From contig JBLHXN010000003.1 in the NCBI GenBank assembly GCA_047630355.1, forward strand, positions 1 to 64,000: a stretch of 64,000 bases of DNA, written 5' to 3'. The stretch comes from JANQUM01 sp047630355 (GTDB taxonomy: Bacteria > Bacteroidota > Bacteroidia > Cytophagales > Spirosomataceae). Below, one piece after another: positions 52,507 to 62,336 of this stretch. How positions within the stretch are numbered: the first letter of the stretch is position 1; every line of letters begins with the position of its first letter. Below the pieces are notes generated by a model. It ran no database searches, was not told the origin of the DNA, and worked only from the letters and a program-made list of their open reading frames with translations. Position numbers and translations under genes: made by a program.

Positions 52507-54120
52507 TTAATGTCCGCCTTTCACAGCCTTATTGGCAACTTCTTTATCGAAGTCAATTCCTTGCTTACGCAGTACTTTTTGGGTGACAATTCCGAATATG
52601 AATAGGTAAATGAAACAACCCATTGCTAAAACGTAGGAAGTTTGAATTCCCAACGTATCTGCTAACTTCCCCTGAACAACGGGAAGGATTGCTCCGCCTA
52701 AGATCATCATAATAAGCAGTGATGCTCCCTGATTGGTATACTTCCCTAAACCTGCGGTTCCGAGTGAAAATATACTCGGCCATAAAATAGAACAGAATAA
52801 TCCACCAGAAATAAGGGAGAATAGGGCAATTTTACCAGTGGTAAGTATTCCGACCATTGTCATTATAGCACCCAAAACTGTAAAGATTAGTAGCAACTTA
52901 ACTGGCCTTTCCTGACTTGCTTTGTAAGCGAATATCATAACAAAGACAAAGCCCGCATAAGGAAGTAAATCCGTTACATCGCCACTGTACAGTACGTTTA
53001 CAAGCAAAACAATAGCAAAGGCAACGAAAGGAACGACGAATTCAAGGATTTTCTTCGTGGAAGCTTCCATGTCAAAAACTCCGATGGAAGCCGTCCAGCG
53101 ACCAATCATCATACTACCCCAAAAAAGAGAAATGTATTTCGATATTTCGGAAGAGCCAAGTCCTTCAGTTTCTTTCAGGTATTCACCCAAGTTTGACCCG
53201 ATGGTCACTTCTACGCCTACATAAACGAATATCGCGAGCATTCCTAAAATAGCTTGCGGGTACGCAAAAACAGAATCACGCACCTGATTTTCGACAACTG
53301 GTTTTGAAAGACCAATTATGGTGTAAATAAGGTAACCCACAAGGATAGCCGCCATTATTCCGAAAGTAGCGAGAATTGCCGTTTCTATTCCAAATATAAC
53401 CGCTACAATTACGCAAAAACCAAATAACGTAATAGGTACAGCGATAACCGAATTATTCACTTTTACTTCGTCATCATTTGTAATGCGGGGAAGTTTCGAC
53501 ATTTTGAAGAACAATGCCATTAAGAGGAATAAAGCTCCGAGGATAAGGTAAGGAATTTTTACATCTTCAATGCCCGCCATTGCGGCAGCATCACTTGAAA
53601 TAGAACCAAAAATAGCGTACGAAACTAATGCCGGTCCGATTGTTCCACCAAGGTTGTTTACTGCTCCTCCTAAGTTGATACGTTGAGCACCCGTTTCTTC
53701 GGGTCCGAGGGCAATCATAAACGGTTGAGTAGCCGTTTGCTGCAAAGAGAAACCCAAACCCACGACGAATAATCCTCCTAAAAGCAGTTCGTAAGATTTG
53801 ATTTCAGCAGCCGGGTAGAAGAATAACGTTCCGACAGCAGAGATTAGTAATCCATAAATAATACCATTTTTGTATCCTATTTTATTCAGGATATCGGTAT
53901 TCATTAGTTTACAGAAAAGTAAATAAAGTACTGAGCCAATAAAGTAAGCAGCGTAGAAAGCAAAGTCGACAAGTTGAGCCTGCGTTTGCGATAAAACGAA
54001 TTTCTCTTTAAAAAGAGGGATTAGAATACCATTTGAAGCCGCCACAAAACTCCAGAAAAACCAAACGGTCATCAGGGTGTAGAGTGCCGAACGGTTAGTT
54101 TTAGTCTGGTCTTGACTCAT
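52507..54120 (-). CDS. FHS/FucP-type sugar MFS transporter
   Basis: A 537-residue protein with twelve or more helices and FucP-family features: W-F-F-W-S-F-V-A-A-S-N-G-I-L in helix 1, L-V-D-F-A-F-Y-A-A-Y-F, the LQQTATQPFMIALGPEETGAQRINL segment around residue 130, and I-N-L-G-G-A-V-N-N-L-G. This family imports L-fucose, glucose or galactose with protons. It is longer than usual (about 430) because of an expanded middle loop and an extra pair of helices. The specificity is unknown; a -7 box lies 43 bases upstream. Confidence 0.88.
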   Translation of the reverse strand: MSQDQTKTNRSALYTLMTVWFFWSFVAASNGILIPLFKEKFVLSQTQAQLVDFAFYAAYFIGSVLYLLFCKLMNTDILNKIGYKNGIIYGLLISAVGTLFFYPAAEIKSYELLLGGLFVVGLGFSLQQTATQPFMIALGPEETGAQRINLGGAVNNLGGTIGPALVSYAIFGSISSDAAAMAGIEDVKIPYLILGALFLLMALFFKMSKLPRITNDDEVKVNNSVIAVPITLFGFCVIVAVIFGIETAILATFGIMAAILVGYLIYTIIGLSKPVVENQVRDSVFAYPQAILGMLAIFVYVGVEVTIGSNLGEYLKETEGLGSSEISKYISLFWGSMMIGRWTASIGVFDMEASTKKILEFVVPFVAFAIVLLVNVLYSGDVTDLLPYAGFVFVMIFAYKASQERPVKLLLIFTVLGAIMTMVGILTTGKIALFSLISGGLFCSILWPSIFSLGTAGLGKYTNQGASLLIMMILGGAILPVVQGKLADTLGIQTSYVLAMGCFIYLFIFGIVTQKVLRKQGIDFDKEVANKAVKGGH

Positions 54121-54162
54121 AATTAAGGATAGATTAGGTTGAATTTTTCAGGTTGTAAACCA

Positions 54163-54170
54163 CAAAATTA
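54163..54170 (-). promoter_or_regulatory. -7 promoter element before the FucP-like gene
   Basis: TAATTTTG on the minus strand matches TAnnTTTG and is 42 bases before the ATG ending at 54120. No clear -33 box is found. Confidence 0.4.
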
Positions 54171-54237
54171 ATTAAATCTATCACTTGCCGAAGTAAACCT
54201 ACTTATTTAACTCCCTATTACCCTGATTGGAGTCAGT

Positions 54238-55524
54238 TTAGTGTACCGAACTTCCGACCGTCAGCAAGAATACTCCAATACCGGCGAAGTAACCGATGAT
54301 GGCAAGCCAGCTGATTTTTTTGACGTACCAGAAGAACTCTACCTTCTCAATTCCCATAGCCGCAACGCCAGCCGCCGAACCGATAATCAGAGCACTACCA
54401 CCCGTTCCGGCACAGTAGGCAAGTAACTCCCAGAATGAATCATCCATCGGGAATTGTTCCAAGCTGTACATTCCCATTGACGCTGCTACCAAAGGAACGT
54501 TATCCACGATAGCAGATAATAGACCAATCAGTGTCACAACTACGGTTTGGCTTTCAAAAGTTGCGTTGAGCCAATCAGCGGCACTTGTCAAAATACCAAC
54601 GGTTTGCAGGGCAGAAACCGCCAATAATATTCCCAAGAAGAACAGTACTGAAGGCATATCTACCTTTTCCAAGGCACGATAAACTGAATATTTGCTTCTA
54701 AACGCAGAAGGTTTTTTCCGAAGAACAAACTCCGTAACTACCCACAAAATACCCAACGCAAAAAGCATTCCCATAAAAGGAGGTAGGTGCGTCAATGTTT
54801 TAAAAATAGGAACGGAAGCTAATCCACCCAAACCGGTAAAGAAGATAATCATCTTATCCCGCTTTGTTTTAGCCAGTTCTCCTTCATCAGATTTAGAGAA
54901 CATTTTCATTTTAAACGTTCCCCGCATTTGTGGCGTAACCAGAATCAGCGGAACAAGCAAACATACTATACTCGGTAAAATAAGTTGCTTCATGATATTG
55001 AGGGCAGATACTTGTCCGCCAATCCAAAGCATCGTAGTTGTAACATCACCCATTGGAGACCAAGCTCCTCCGGCGTTAGCGGCCACCACAATCATTCCGA
55101 CAAACATAAGTCTTACCTTATTATCCGAAACGATTTTCTTAATCAGCGTTACCATTACAATTGTAGTAGTAAGATTGTCTAAGATAGCCGAGAGGAAAAA
55201 CGTGAGGATACAAATTATCCAAAGAAGTTTTGTCTGAGAGTTTGTGGTAATACGGTCAGTAATAATCTCAAAGCCATCGTAGGTATCTACTAACTCCACG
55301 ATTGTCATGGCTCCCATCAAGAAGAATAAGATACTGGCAATCTCACTAAGGTGGTGGTACAACTCTTCATTTACGAATTCAGGATCCTGAAGAATAATTG
55401 TTACCATCACCCAACATAATGCTCCTGTAAGCAGAGCAGATGCTGATTTATCTATATCAATATTGTGTTCTAAAACAATTCCTAAATAGCCAATTACGAA
55501 AATGGCAATCAGTACGTATAACAT
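54238..55524 (-). CDS. nhaD: NhaD-type Na+/H+ antiporter
   Basis: A 428-residue ion transporter with about 12-13 helices. NhaD markers visible are the D-N-L-T-T-T-I-V-M segment around residue 115 and A-I-V-D-N-V-P-L-V-A-A-S-M-G-M-Y near 330, along with G-T-G-G-S-A-L-I-I-G-S-A-A-G-V-A-A. It exchanges sodium for protons across the inner membrane. It is divergent to the GH18 gene. Confidence 0.9.
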   Translation of the reverse strand: MLYVLIAIFVIGYLGIVLEHNIDIDKSASALLTGALCWVMVTIILQDPEFVNEELYHHLSEIASILFFLMGAMTIVELVDTYDGFEIITDRITTNSQTKLLWIICILTFFLSAILDNLTTTIVMVTLIKKIVSDNKVRLMFVGMIVVAANAGGAWSPMGDVTTTMLWIGGQVSALNIMKQLILPSIVCLLVPLILVTPQMRGTFKMKMFSKSDEGELAKTKRDKMIIFFTGLGGLASVPIFKTLTHLPPFMGMLFALGILWVVTEFVLRKKPSAFRSKYSVYRALEKVDMPSVLFFLGILLAVSALQTVGILTSAADWLNATFESQTVVVTLIGLLSAIVDNVPLVAASMGMYSLEQFPMDDSFWELLAYCAGTGGSALIIGSAAGVAAMGIEKVEFFWYVKKISWLAIIGYFAGIGVFLLTVGSSVH

Positions 55525-55716
55525 CTAAATTTGTATTAAAATTGAGTGGTTCTTGAAGTAAACAAAACTATGACATACGGGGCATTCTTCATACTTATTC
55601 GGGGTTTTTCGTGATTTTGAAATGGCATAAAATCACAAAACATTATCTATTCTCCGAAAAGTACAATTGACTATCTACATCAAAATCACTACTTTAGCGT
55701 CGAAAAAAAGTTATTG

Positions 55717-56685
55717 ATGAAAAAAATATTGTTCGCATTAGTAGTAACTCTCTTCGTTTCGATGTCCGTTTTTAGCCAAAAAAATGACGCAGAGTTTAAA
55801 GTCATTGGATATTATGTACCACGAATAGAACCGGAAACTGTTCCATTTGATATTCTGACGCACGTAAATTATTCGTTTGCCATTCCCGCAAAAACGGGGG
55901 ATACACTCATTCCGCTAAAAGACGATTCAAAACTTATACGACTAGTTGAGTTAGCTCACCAAAAAGACCGTAAAGTATTTATCTCTATTGGAGGTTGGGG
56001 AATCGGCGACGGCGGCGGTGACGACACCCGTTTTCATAAAATGTCAGAAACCGAAGCAGGAAGGCAGCGGTTTATCAAAAGTACGATGAGTCTTGTAGAC
56101 AAATACAATCTTGACGGCGTAGACCTTGATTGGGAATATCCTGATGAAAAAAGTCAATCAGCAGATGATTACGTAGAACTTATAAAAGCCCTCGCCGAAA
56201 AGTTGCACGCTCAAGATAAAGAATTGACTGCCGCTGTAATTTCTTATGGTGAGAAAGGATACGGCATTAAAGCCGAAGTATTTGAATACATGGACTGGGT
56301 AAACCCAATGGCGTACGACAACGATTACGGTCCAGACTACATAAAGGCTCACTCTCCGTATTCACTTGCTATAAAAAGTCTTGATTACTGGATAAAAGAG
56401 CGGGGACTACCAGCTGAAAAATGTGTATTGGGTCTTCCATTTTACGCAAAGAGAGGCATGGGGAAATACGGCCCAAGCTATAAAGGATTACTCGAAGACG
56501 GAGCAAGTCCGTACGATGATTACCACAAAGGCTCATTCTACAACGGAATGCTGACTATTGAAGCAAAAACGAAACTTGCAATGGAAAGAGGTTGTGCCGG
56601 AGTAATGGTTTGGGAAATCAGCCACGATACTAACGACGAAACGTCGCTTTTTAGGACGATTCAGCGAGCGAAAGAGGGTAAATAA
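55717..56685 (+). CDS. exported glycoside hydrolase family 18 (chitinase-like) protein
   Basis: A 322-residue single-domain enzyme with signal peptide (MKKILFALVVTLFVSMSVFSQ). GH18 motifs are intact: S-I-G-G-W-G near residue 92, the catalytic DGVDLDWEYPD near 130 (DxxDxDxE with the acid Glu) and MAYDNDYG near 198. It lacks carbohydrate-binding and T9SS tail domains, so it is probably periplasmic, hydrolysing GlcNAc-containing oligosaccharides. I use the ATG at 55717; a TTG codon directly precedes it. It converges with radC. Confidence 0.9.
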   Translation: MKKILFALVVTLFVSMSVFSQKNDAEFKVIGYYVPRIEPETVPFDILTHVNYSFAIPAKTGDTLIPLKDDSKLIRLVELAHQKDRKVFISIGGWGIGDGGGDDTRFHKMSETEAGRQRFIKSTMSLVDKYNLDGVDLDWEYPDEKSQSADDYVELIKALAEKLHAQDKELTAAVISYGEKGYGIKAEVFEYMDWVNPMAYDNDYGPDYIKAHSPYSLAIKSLDYWIKERGLPAEKCVLGLPFYAKRGMGKYGPSYKGLLEDGASPYDDYHKGSFYNGMLTIEAKTKLAMERGCAGVMVWEISHDTNDETSLFRTIQRAKEGK

Positions 56686-56722
56686 AAAATAGTAATTTAC
56701 GCCTTGAGGCAAAAGCCAAAGT

Positions 56723-57421
56723 TCAGATCAGACCTTCGTCAGCAAAGCTAAAGTAACCGTTATTTGCAAAGATGATGTGATCAAGCACGGGTAAATCCAA
56801 ATAGCTTCCACCTTCTTTGATTTTTTTAGTCAATAAAATATCAGCTTGGCTGGGTTTCAGGTTTCCCGAAGGATGATTATGAACTAATATTATCGCAGAA
56901 GATAGGTGCGACAAAGCTTCTTTGAAAATAATCTTGGGATCGGCTACAGTTCCACTGACTCCGCCCGAGCTTATTTTTATCTTTTTCATTACTTCGTTTG
57001 AGCGGCTTAGCAATAATACCCAAAACTCTTCGTGTGGCAAATCAAGCAAGTAAGGTTTCATGCAGTTATGTACATCTGCCGAGCTGCCGATTTTATCCTT
57101 TTTTAACACTTCACTTCCTTTCCGTCTCCGCCCTAATTCAAGCATGGAAATGATAGCTATCGCCTTAGCTTCGCCAATTCCCTTGAATTTCATCAGATCT
57201 TTCAGGCTTAATTTCGCCAGTTCGTGCAGATTATTATCCACGCTCGCTAAAATCATCTTCGCCAAGTCCACCGCCGAAAGTTCCCTTGTACCCGATCCCA
57301 TGATGATTGCCAATAACTCGGCATCAGTCAAAGCCGACTTGCCTTTAGCCATCAACTTCTCACGGGGGCGGTCTTCTTCAGCCCAAGATAATATCGAGCG
57401 ATTGGGTTGATAGTTTTCCAT
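56723..57421 (-). CDS. radC: RadC family JAB-domain protein
   Basis: A 232-residue protein with an N-terminal helix-hairpin-helix-like part (F-K-G-I-G-E-A-K-A-I-A near 80) and a C-terminal JAB1/MPN domain whose metal motif is HNHPSGNLKPSQAD near 182. RadC was once called a DNA repair protein; its actual function is still unclear. It lies downstream of rpsT beyond a terminator and has its own spacing of 118 bases. Confidence 0.93.
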   Translation of the reverse strand: MENYQPNRSILSWAEEDRPREKLMAKGKSALTDAELLAIIMGSGTRELSAVDLAKMILASVDNNLHELAKLSLKDLMKFKGIGEAKAIAIISMLELGRRRKGSEVLKKDKIGSSADVHNCMKPYLLDLPHEEFWVLLLSRSNEVMKKIKISSGGVSGTVADPKIIFKEALSHLSSAIILVHNHPSGNLKPSQADILLTKKIKEGGSYLDLPVLDHIIFANNGYFSFADEGLI

Positions 57422-57481
57422 GAGACGAGTTATTAAGATGATACATGCAAAAGGTAAATATAGCCTTTTGAAAATAAAGCA

Positions 57482-57517
57482 TAAAAAAGGTCACCCACGT
57501 TACCGTGGGTGACCTTT
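57482..57517 (-). terminator. intrinsic terminator of rpsT
   Basis: A perfect 14-bp stem (57486-57499 with 57504-57517, loop TTAC) is followed on the minus strand by TTTTTTAT. It is a strong rho-independent terminator 22 bases after the rpsT stop. Confidence 0.88.
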
Positions 57518-57539
57518 CAATATAAATTTATATAAATGC

Positions 57540-57791
57540 TTACAGAGCGTTCACAAACACAGCAAGACCAGACTTCAGATTGGAAGCTTTATTTCTATGA
57601 ATAACGTTCTTGCGAGCTAATTTGTCTAACATCGAAGATACCGTCTTGAATAATTCAGATGCTTCTGACTTATCTTCAGTAGCTCTCAACTTACGGATAG
57701 CCGTACGGGTTGATTTGTGCTGATATCTGTTTCTTACACGCTTTGATTCGTTCGAGCGGATGCGTTTTAATGCTGACTTATGATTTGCCAT
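57540..57791 (-). CDS. rpsT: 30S ribosomal protein S20
   Basis: An 83-residue, highly basic protein with the S20 pattern: M-A-N-H-K-S-A-L-K-R-I-R-S-N-E, R-N-R-Y-Q-H-K-S-T-R-T and the C-terminal N-V-I-H-R-N-K-A-S-N-L-K-S-G-L. It binds 16S rRNA early in assembly. It is monocistronic, with a canonical promoter and a strong terminator. Confidence 0.97.
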   Translation of the reverse strand: MANHKSALKRIRSNESKRVRNRYQHKSTRTAIRKLRATEDKSEASELFKTVSSMLDKLARKNVIHRNKASNLKSGLAVFVNAL

Positions 57792-57834
57792 TTTATAATA
57801 TTATTATTTCCTTCCTATTCGTAATTTCAGGCTG

Positions 57835-57864
57835 CAAATTTAGTTAAATTTTACTATAAACAAA
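57835..57864 (-). promoter_or_regulatory. canonical Bacteroidota promoter of rpsT
   Basis: On the minus strand TTTG (57861-57864) and TAAATTTG (57835-57842) are separated by 18 bases, the best -33/-7 match in the window. It ends 44 bases before the rpsT ATG. It serves as a good reference for the other promoter calls. Confidence 0.78.
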
Positions 57865-58026
57865 AGTCCGCTCCTATTTTTGACGTTTTATTTCATATAA
57901 ACCTGACTTCAGGAGTAAATATTCATACTTTTTTTAGGGAAAACATCCTTCTCGTACAAAAAAATCTTGTTTAGCAGATTAGAAGCCGAGACAATCAGGC
58001 ATTCTAATCGTTTAATAAATTTTACC

Positions 58027-58034
58027 TATTTTTG
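58027..58034 (+). promoter_or_regulatory. -7 promoter element before ftsK
   Basis: TATTTTTG matches TAnnTTTG and lies 44 bases upstream of the GTG start at 58079. A weak TTTAA at about 58010 could serve as the upstream box. Confidence 0.45.
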
Positions 58035-58078
58035 TTTTTACAATTGCTTCCCTATAATCTTTAGCTTTCAATAAATCT

Positions 58079-60610
58079 GTGGCATCTAAACGAAGAAATA
58101 ACTCGTCGGACAGCAGGAGAAATAGTACCAGTCGAAAAACAACCGCCGAAAAAGCACCGACAGACTGGACACTTCTGCAACACCAAATAACCATGATTAC
58201 AGGCGTACTATTCATCGCCCTTTCTTTTGTGATGTTCATTTCGTTTTTGTCTTTCCTATTCACCGGAACTGCCGACCACGATTTAGTCCGGAACGAATTT
58301 ACATCTACGGTTACCGAAACTACCCGCCGGGCGGAGAATACCCTCGGGCTTTTCGGAGCATATATTTCGCACTGGTTTATATATCAATGGTTTGGTATTG
58401 CAGCATTCGGTTGGTTACCAATCATGTTTCTGGCCGGGTATCGTATGGTTTTCCAAAAAGACCTCTTCGGAATTAACCTGAACCGCTACGCCATCGCGAC
58501 GGTCTTCTACGTCTTTTTTATTTCGATTTTCTTCGGTTATTTCGTTGTTAATTTTGATTTAAACGAACACGGCACTACATCAGGTGGAATTGGCTTTTCG
58601 GTCAATAATCTCTTGAACCGAATCATTGGATGGGGCGGAATTTTCATTTTTGCGGCGGTATTTATCGGCTGGCTGATTTTGTTCCACGGCTTTACCGAAA
58701 TAGACGATGTTATTTCAGCTTACATTTCCCGCTTCTTCAAAAAACGCCGGTCTTTTCAAGAAAAACTGCGTGACCTAGAAAATTCTTACGAAGATGAGGA
58801 AGAAGAAACCGTTCCTTCCGAAAAAGAGACTCCAGCAATAGATAGTAAATTAATAGAGACAAACATTAATGATTTAATAAATAAAGTCTCTGTAAATGAA
58901 ACCGAAAGTATCGCTAAAAAGCCAGTTCAGGGCGGAATAGACTTTTCGGTAGAAGAAACAAAAGAACAGCCACCAGCCGTAGTTGAAGAACCAGAGGAAG
59001 AAAGCCTGCAATTACAAATTGATGAAACACCCGACTCTTTCGTTCCCGACGACGGCGACGAAGATGTAAACGAAAAGCTACTAAAAGACTTCGGACTGTA
59101 CGATTCAACACTCGAATTATCGGGGTACAAATTCCCGCCAATTTCTATACTGAGCAATCACACTTCAAGCACTAAGGCAACCGATGGAGAACTCGCCATC
59201 GAATTAGAACAGAACAAGAATAATATCGTGGAAACGATGCGAAATTTCTCCATCGGAATTTCGAGCATCAAAGCTACCGTTGGCCCAACGGTTACGCTGT
59301 ACGAAATTATTCCCGAAGCGGGCGTTCGGATTTCCAAAATAAAAAACCTCGAAGATGACATCGCCTTGAGCTTAGCGGCATTAGGAATTCGTATCATTGC
59401 TCCAATGCCCGGCAAAGGAACCATTGGTATTGAAGTCCCGAATACAAATCCCGAAATCGTTTCAACGAAATCATGTATTGCAGGAGAAAAGTTTCAGAAT
59501 TCGAAATACGAATTACCGATTATTTTAGGCAAAACCATTTCTAACGAAATCTACGTCAGTGATCTTGCCAAAATGCCGCACTTACTCATGGCGGGTGCTA
59601 CGGGTCAAGGAAAGTCTGTCGGGCTAAATGTTATCCTGACTTCGTTGCTTTATAAAAAGCATCCTTCAGAGATTAAGTTTGTATTAGTTGACCCAAAAAA
59701 GGTTGAGCTTACTCTTTTCAATAAAATTGAGCGGCACTTTCTTGCCATGCTTCCTAACGCCGAAGAAGCAATTATTACCGATACTAAAAAAGTAATTCAC
59801 ACGCTGAACTCGCTCTGTATTGAGATGGACAGCCGCTACGATTTGCTGAAAGACGCTCAAGTGCGGAATATACGAGAATACAATACCAAGTTTTCAAAAC
59901 GCCGCCTGAGTCCCGAAAAAGGACACAAATTTTTGCCCTATATCATATTGGTGATTGACGAACTTGCTGACCTGATGATGACCGCCGGAAAAGAGGTGGA
60001 ACAACCGATTTCTCGCCTTGCCCAACTTGCCCGTGCCATCGGTATTCACTTGATTGTGGCAACGCAGCGTCCGTCTGTAAACGTTATTACTGGTTTAATA
60101 AAAGCCAACTTCCCCGCCCGTTTGTCTTTCAAAGTAACCGCGAAAGTCGATTCCCGAACAATTTTAGATACTGGCGGAGCCGAGCAATTAGTCGGGAACG
60201 GAGATATGTTACTGTCAATGGGTTCAAACACCGTACGGCTGCAATGCCCGTTTGTCGATACGCCCGAAGTAGAAGAAATCTGCGACTTTATCGGTAGTCA
60301 GCGGGGTTACGAATCCGCTTACCTCCTACCCGAGTTTGTGGGCGACGACGAATCGTCAAGCCTCGACTTCAACCCCAACGAAACCGACGTTCTGTTTGAA
60401 GAAGCCGCTCGTTTGCTTGTTGCTTCGCAACAAGGAAGTACTTCGCTGATTCAACGTAAAATGAAAATTGGCTACAACCGTGCTGGTCGCATCGTGGATC
60501 AACTCGAATCCGCTGGAATCCTCGGACCGTTTGAAGGAAGCAAAGCCCGCGAGGTTTTGGTTAAAACTATAGAAGAGTTATCAGAAGTTTTGAAAGGATT
60601 GAAGGGGTAA
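58079..60610 (+). CDS. ftsK: DNA translocase FtsK
   Basis: An 843-residue chromosome-segregation and cell-division motor. An N-terminal basic tail is followed by the four-helix FtsK membrane domain (about 40-215), an acidic E/P-rich linker (about 240-340), the alpha/beta motor domain with Walker A GATGQGKSVGLN near 506 and Walker B VIDELADLM near 628, and the winged-helix gamma domain (about 770-843, G-S-T-S-L-I-Q-R-K-M-K-I-G-Y-N-R-A) that reads KOPS-type sites. The start is GTG. It is intact across 2.5 kb, in contrast to the broken accessory genes. Confidence 0.95.
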   Translation: MASKRRNNSSDSRRNSTSRKTTAEKAPTDWTLLQHQITMITGVLFIALSFVMFISFLSFLFTGTADHDLVRNEFTSTVTETTRRAENTLGLFGAYISHWFIYQWFGIAAFGWLPIMFLAGYRMVFQKDLFGINLNRYAIATVFYVFFISIFFGYFVVNFDLNEHGTTSGGIGFSVNNLLNRIIGWGGIFIFAAVFIGWLILFHGFTEIDDVISAYISRFFKKRRSFQEKLRDLENSYEDEEEETVPSEKETPAIDSKLIETNINDLINKVSVNETESIAKKPVQGGIDFSVEETKEQPPAVVEEPEEESLQLQIDETPDSFVPDDGDEDVNEKLLKDFGLYDSTLELSGYKFPPISILSNHTSSTKATDGELAIELEQNKNNIVETMRNFSIGISSIKATVGPTVTLYEIIPEAGVRISKIKNLEDDIALSLAALGIRIIAPMPGKGTIGIEVPNTNPEIVSTKSCIAGEKFQNSKYELPIILGKTISNEIYVSDLAKMPHLLMAGATGQGKSVGLNVILTSLLYKKHPSEIKFVLVDPKKVELTLFNKIERHFLAMLPNAEEAIITDTKKVIHTLNSLCIEMDSRYDLLKDAQVRNIREYNTKFSKRRLSPEKGHKFLPYIILVIDELADLMMTAGKEVEQPISRLAQLARAIGIHLIVATQRPSVNVITGLIKANFPARLSFKVTAKVDSRTILDTGGAEQLVGNGDMLLSMGSNTVRLQCPFVDTPEVEEICDFIGSQRGYESAYLLPEFVGDDESSSLDFNPNETDVLFEEAARLLVASQQGSTSLIQRKMKIGYNRAGRIVDQLESAGILGPFEGSKAREVLVKTIEELSEVLKGLKG

Positions 60611-60664
60611 TGTTTTCCAAAGGCTACAAGATAGTATTTCAACAGTTGAGATATTCTGAATACT

Positions 60665-61561
60665 TTACCGTGAATACTCGTATTCATAAGTCACGTAATT
60701 CACTTCCGGTTCCGATGTATTGAGACGAAAACGGTCAACTCCTTCGTTTTTTATAAGAAAACCGTTTGCGTTGAAAGTCGGAGTAAATTTCTCCTCTTCT
60801 ACTAAAATACGTTGACCATCTTCAATGGTATAAAGAAATTTAGAATTTCTGATTCCTTCGCCATAAGCCTCGCTTTTGACGATTGGAAAGCCTTTGAAGA
60901 TGGGTAAAGCGTCGTAAAATGATTTCCCAGCGGTGTAATCGCGTTCCTCAAGAAAAACAACTTCCCCATCTCTCATTTGCTCACGCTTTATTACCTGCAA
61001 CAACTTATTGTAATAGCTTTTTACGTTTCCTCTGACGTTACTATAGCCATTTCCTACCGGTTGGTAAGTTAATGGTATGTTTCCCTTGTAATCCAATTCT
61101 TCCGTATAACCAGACGGGTAAATAATTTCTATTGTTGTTAACTCTCCAACTCCGTCGTAGGTATATTTTGTGGTTACATTCCCAGCTTTTTCGGCAACTA
61201 ATACATTGTTTTTGTACGAATAATTAGCATTTACAGTACCAAAATCTGTCAAACTGATAACCTCCTCACTACTCTTTATTAGCAATGCTTTTTCGTTGTA
61301 CGTGTAAGTTATTTTACGCTGTGAAGCCAAAAACGTGTCTGAGGTTTTCGAGTAAGTTGTATCATTTCGTTGACGCCCGATTAACAAGCTATCTTCGTTG
61401 TAAGTAAATTTTGTAGTGATGCGTTGTAATTCATCCATCCGGTCGGCAGAAATAATGGATTGTAACAACAAAATTGGTGAATCCGGAATGGGTTCGCTTT
61501 TATCGCAGGCGGAGAAAAAGACTGCGATAATTATCAATATTAAAAATCTCCCTCTTTGCAT
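60665..61561 (-). CDS. lipoprotein with YD-repeat-like beta strands, function unknown
   Basis: A 298-residue predicted lipoprotein (MQRGRFLILIIIAVFFSAC, Cys19). The body is built of repeated beta hairpins with the pattern F-T-Y-N-E-D-S-L, Y-T-Y-N-E-K-A-L, Y-S-Y-K-N-N-V-L and Y-T-Y-D-G-V-G-E-L, similar to RHS/YD or to the DUF4595-type repeat lipoproteins of Bacteroidota. It is likely on the cell surface or in the periplasm. No catalytic motif is visible. Convergent with ftsK. Confidence 0.6.
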   Translation of the reverse strand: MQRGRFLILIIIAVFFSACDKSEPIPDSPILLLQSIISADRMDELQRITTKFTYNEDSLLIGRQRNDTTYSKTSDTFLASQRKITYTYNEKALLIKSSEEVISLTDFGTVNANYSYKNNVLVAEKAGNVTTKYTYDGVGELTTIEIIYPSGYTEELDYKGNIPLTYQPVGNGYSNVRGNVKSYYNKLLQVIKREQMRDGEVVFLEERDYTAGKSFYDALPIFKGFPIVKSEAYGEGIRNSKFLYTIEDGQRILVEEEKFTPTFNANGFLIKNEGVDRFRLNTSEPEVNYVTYEYEYSR

Positions 61562-61616
61562 TTTCTTTCTTGTTATTTAATTCTACCCTCAGTTTTCAAT
61601 ATTTGGTGTATAGCGT

Positions 61617-62243
61617 TTATACTAACCGCAGTACACCAAACTTTTTCGGCTTATGAAATGCCGGATTTTTACCGCTCATTGTTGGAGCCCAACAGGTAAA
61701 ATCACAGGTATTGGGATCACAAACCCAATCCGAATTCTCGTGCGATTTATTCGAAACAATTCGGCAAAAATTAACGCGACAAACCTCTGGTTGACCACCA
61801 ATCAGTTTCCACGGAATGGTAAATTCTCCGAACCAGGCACCTTTCATAATTTTTACATCGTGCGTGATTTCTGCTTCATTATACGGAACCATGGTCAACT
61901 TATTATCGCCACTTTCTCCTAAAGTCGGATTAAACACCTGCCCTACCCAAATGGCATTATTCGGATTGATTTCGAATTCTAAATAATTGACTGAATCTTC
62001 GTCAGACGCAGCAATAAATAGCTCAAAGACTTCCTGATTAAACAGGTTATCATTGTGCTTTGCCATACTATTTTGTGACACAAATGGGTCATCATGACAC
62101 CTAAATCTTACATAGAGAAAATTGACATCGTATTTTAAGTGTACTTCCGTTTTTTGAGTTGCCAAACTACCGTCTGTTGAATGGCGGAATTGTTCGGTAG
62201 ACAAAGGTATCCACACTCCTTGCGTTAACTTTATTTCGTACAT
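61617..62243 (-). CDS. CBM9-like carbohydrate-binding family protein
   Basis: A 208-residue protein matching the carbohydrate-binding module 9-like fold: L-Y-V-R-F-R-C-H-D-D-P, the F-E-L-F-I-A segment near 79, Y-L-E-F-E-I-N-P-N-N near 95, W-F-G-E-F-T-I-P-W near 147 and an F-H-K-P-x-x-F-G ending near 200. It has no signal peptide, so it is either cytoplasmic or exported by an unknown route. Its ligand and role are unknown. It lies head-to-head with the epimerase gene. Confidence 0.75.
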   Translation of the reverse strand: MYEIKLTQGVWIPLSTEQFRHSTDGSLATQKTEVHLKYDVNFLYVRFRCHDDPFVSQNSMAKHNDNLFNQEVFELFIAASDEDSVNYLEFEINPNNAIWVGQVFNPTLGESGDNKLTMVPYNEAEITHDVKIMKGAWFGEFTIPWKLIGGQPEVCRVNFCRIVSNKSHENSDWVCDPNTCDFTCWAPTMSGKNPAFHKPKKFGVLRLV

Positions 62244-62336
62244 ATGGTCTTATTAGGGATGAAAACAAATATACTTAAAATCTGAATGTTCGGGTACGAG
62301 TACGTAATTTTACAACTGAATAAGTGAGTAATACCA

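Noticed and set aside
54692..55237. 181-codon plus-strand ORF
   Set aside because: Antisense to nhaD, which has clear transporter signatures; the antisense frame shows no recognisable domain.
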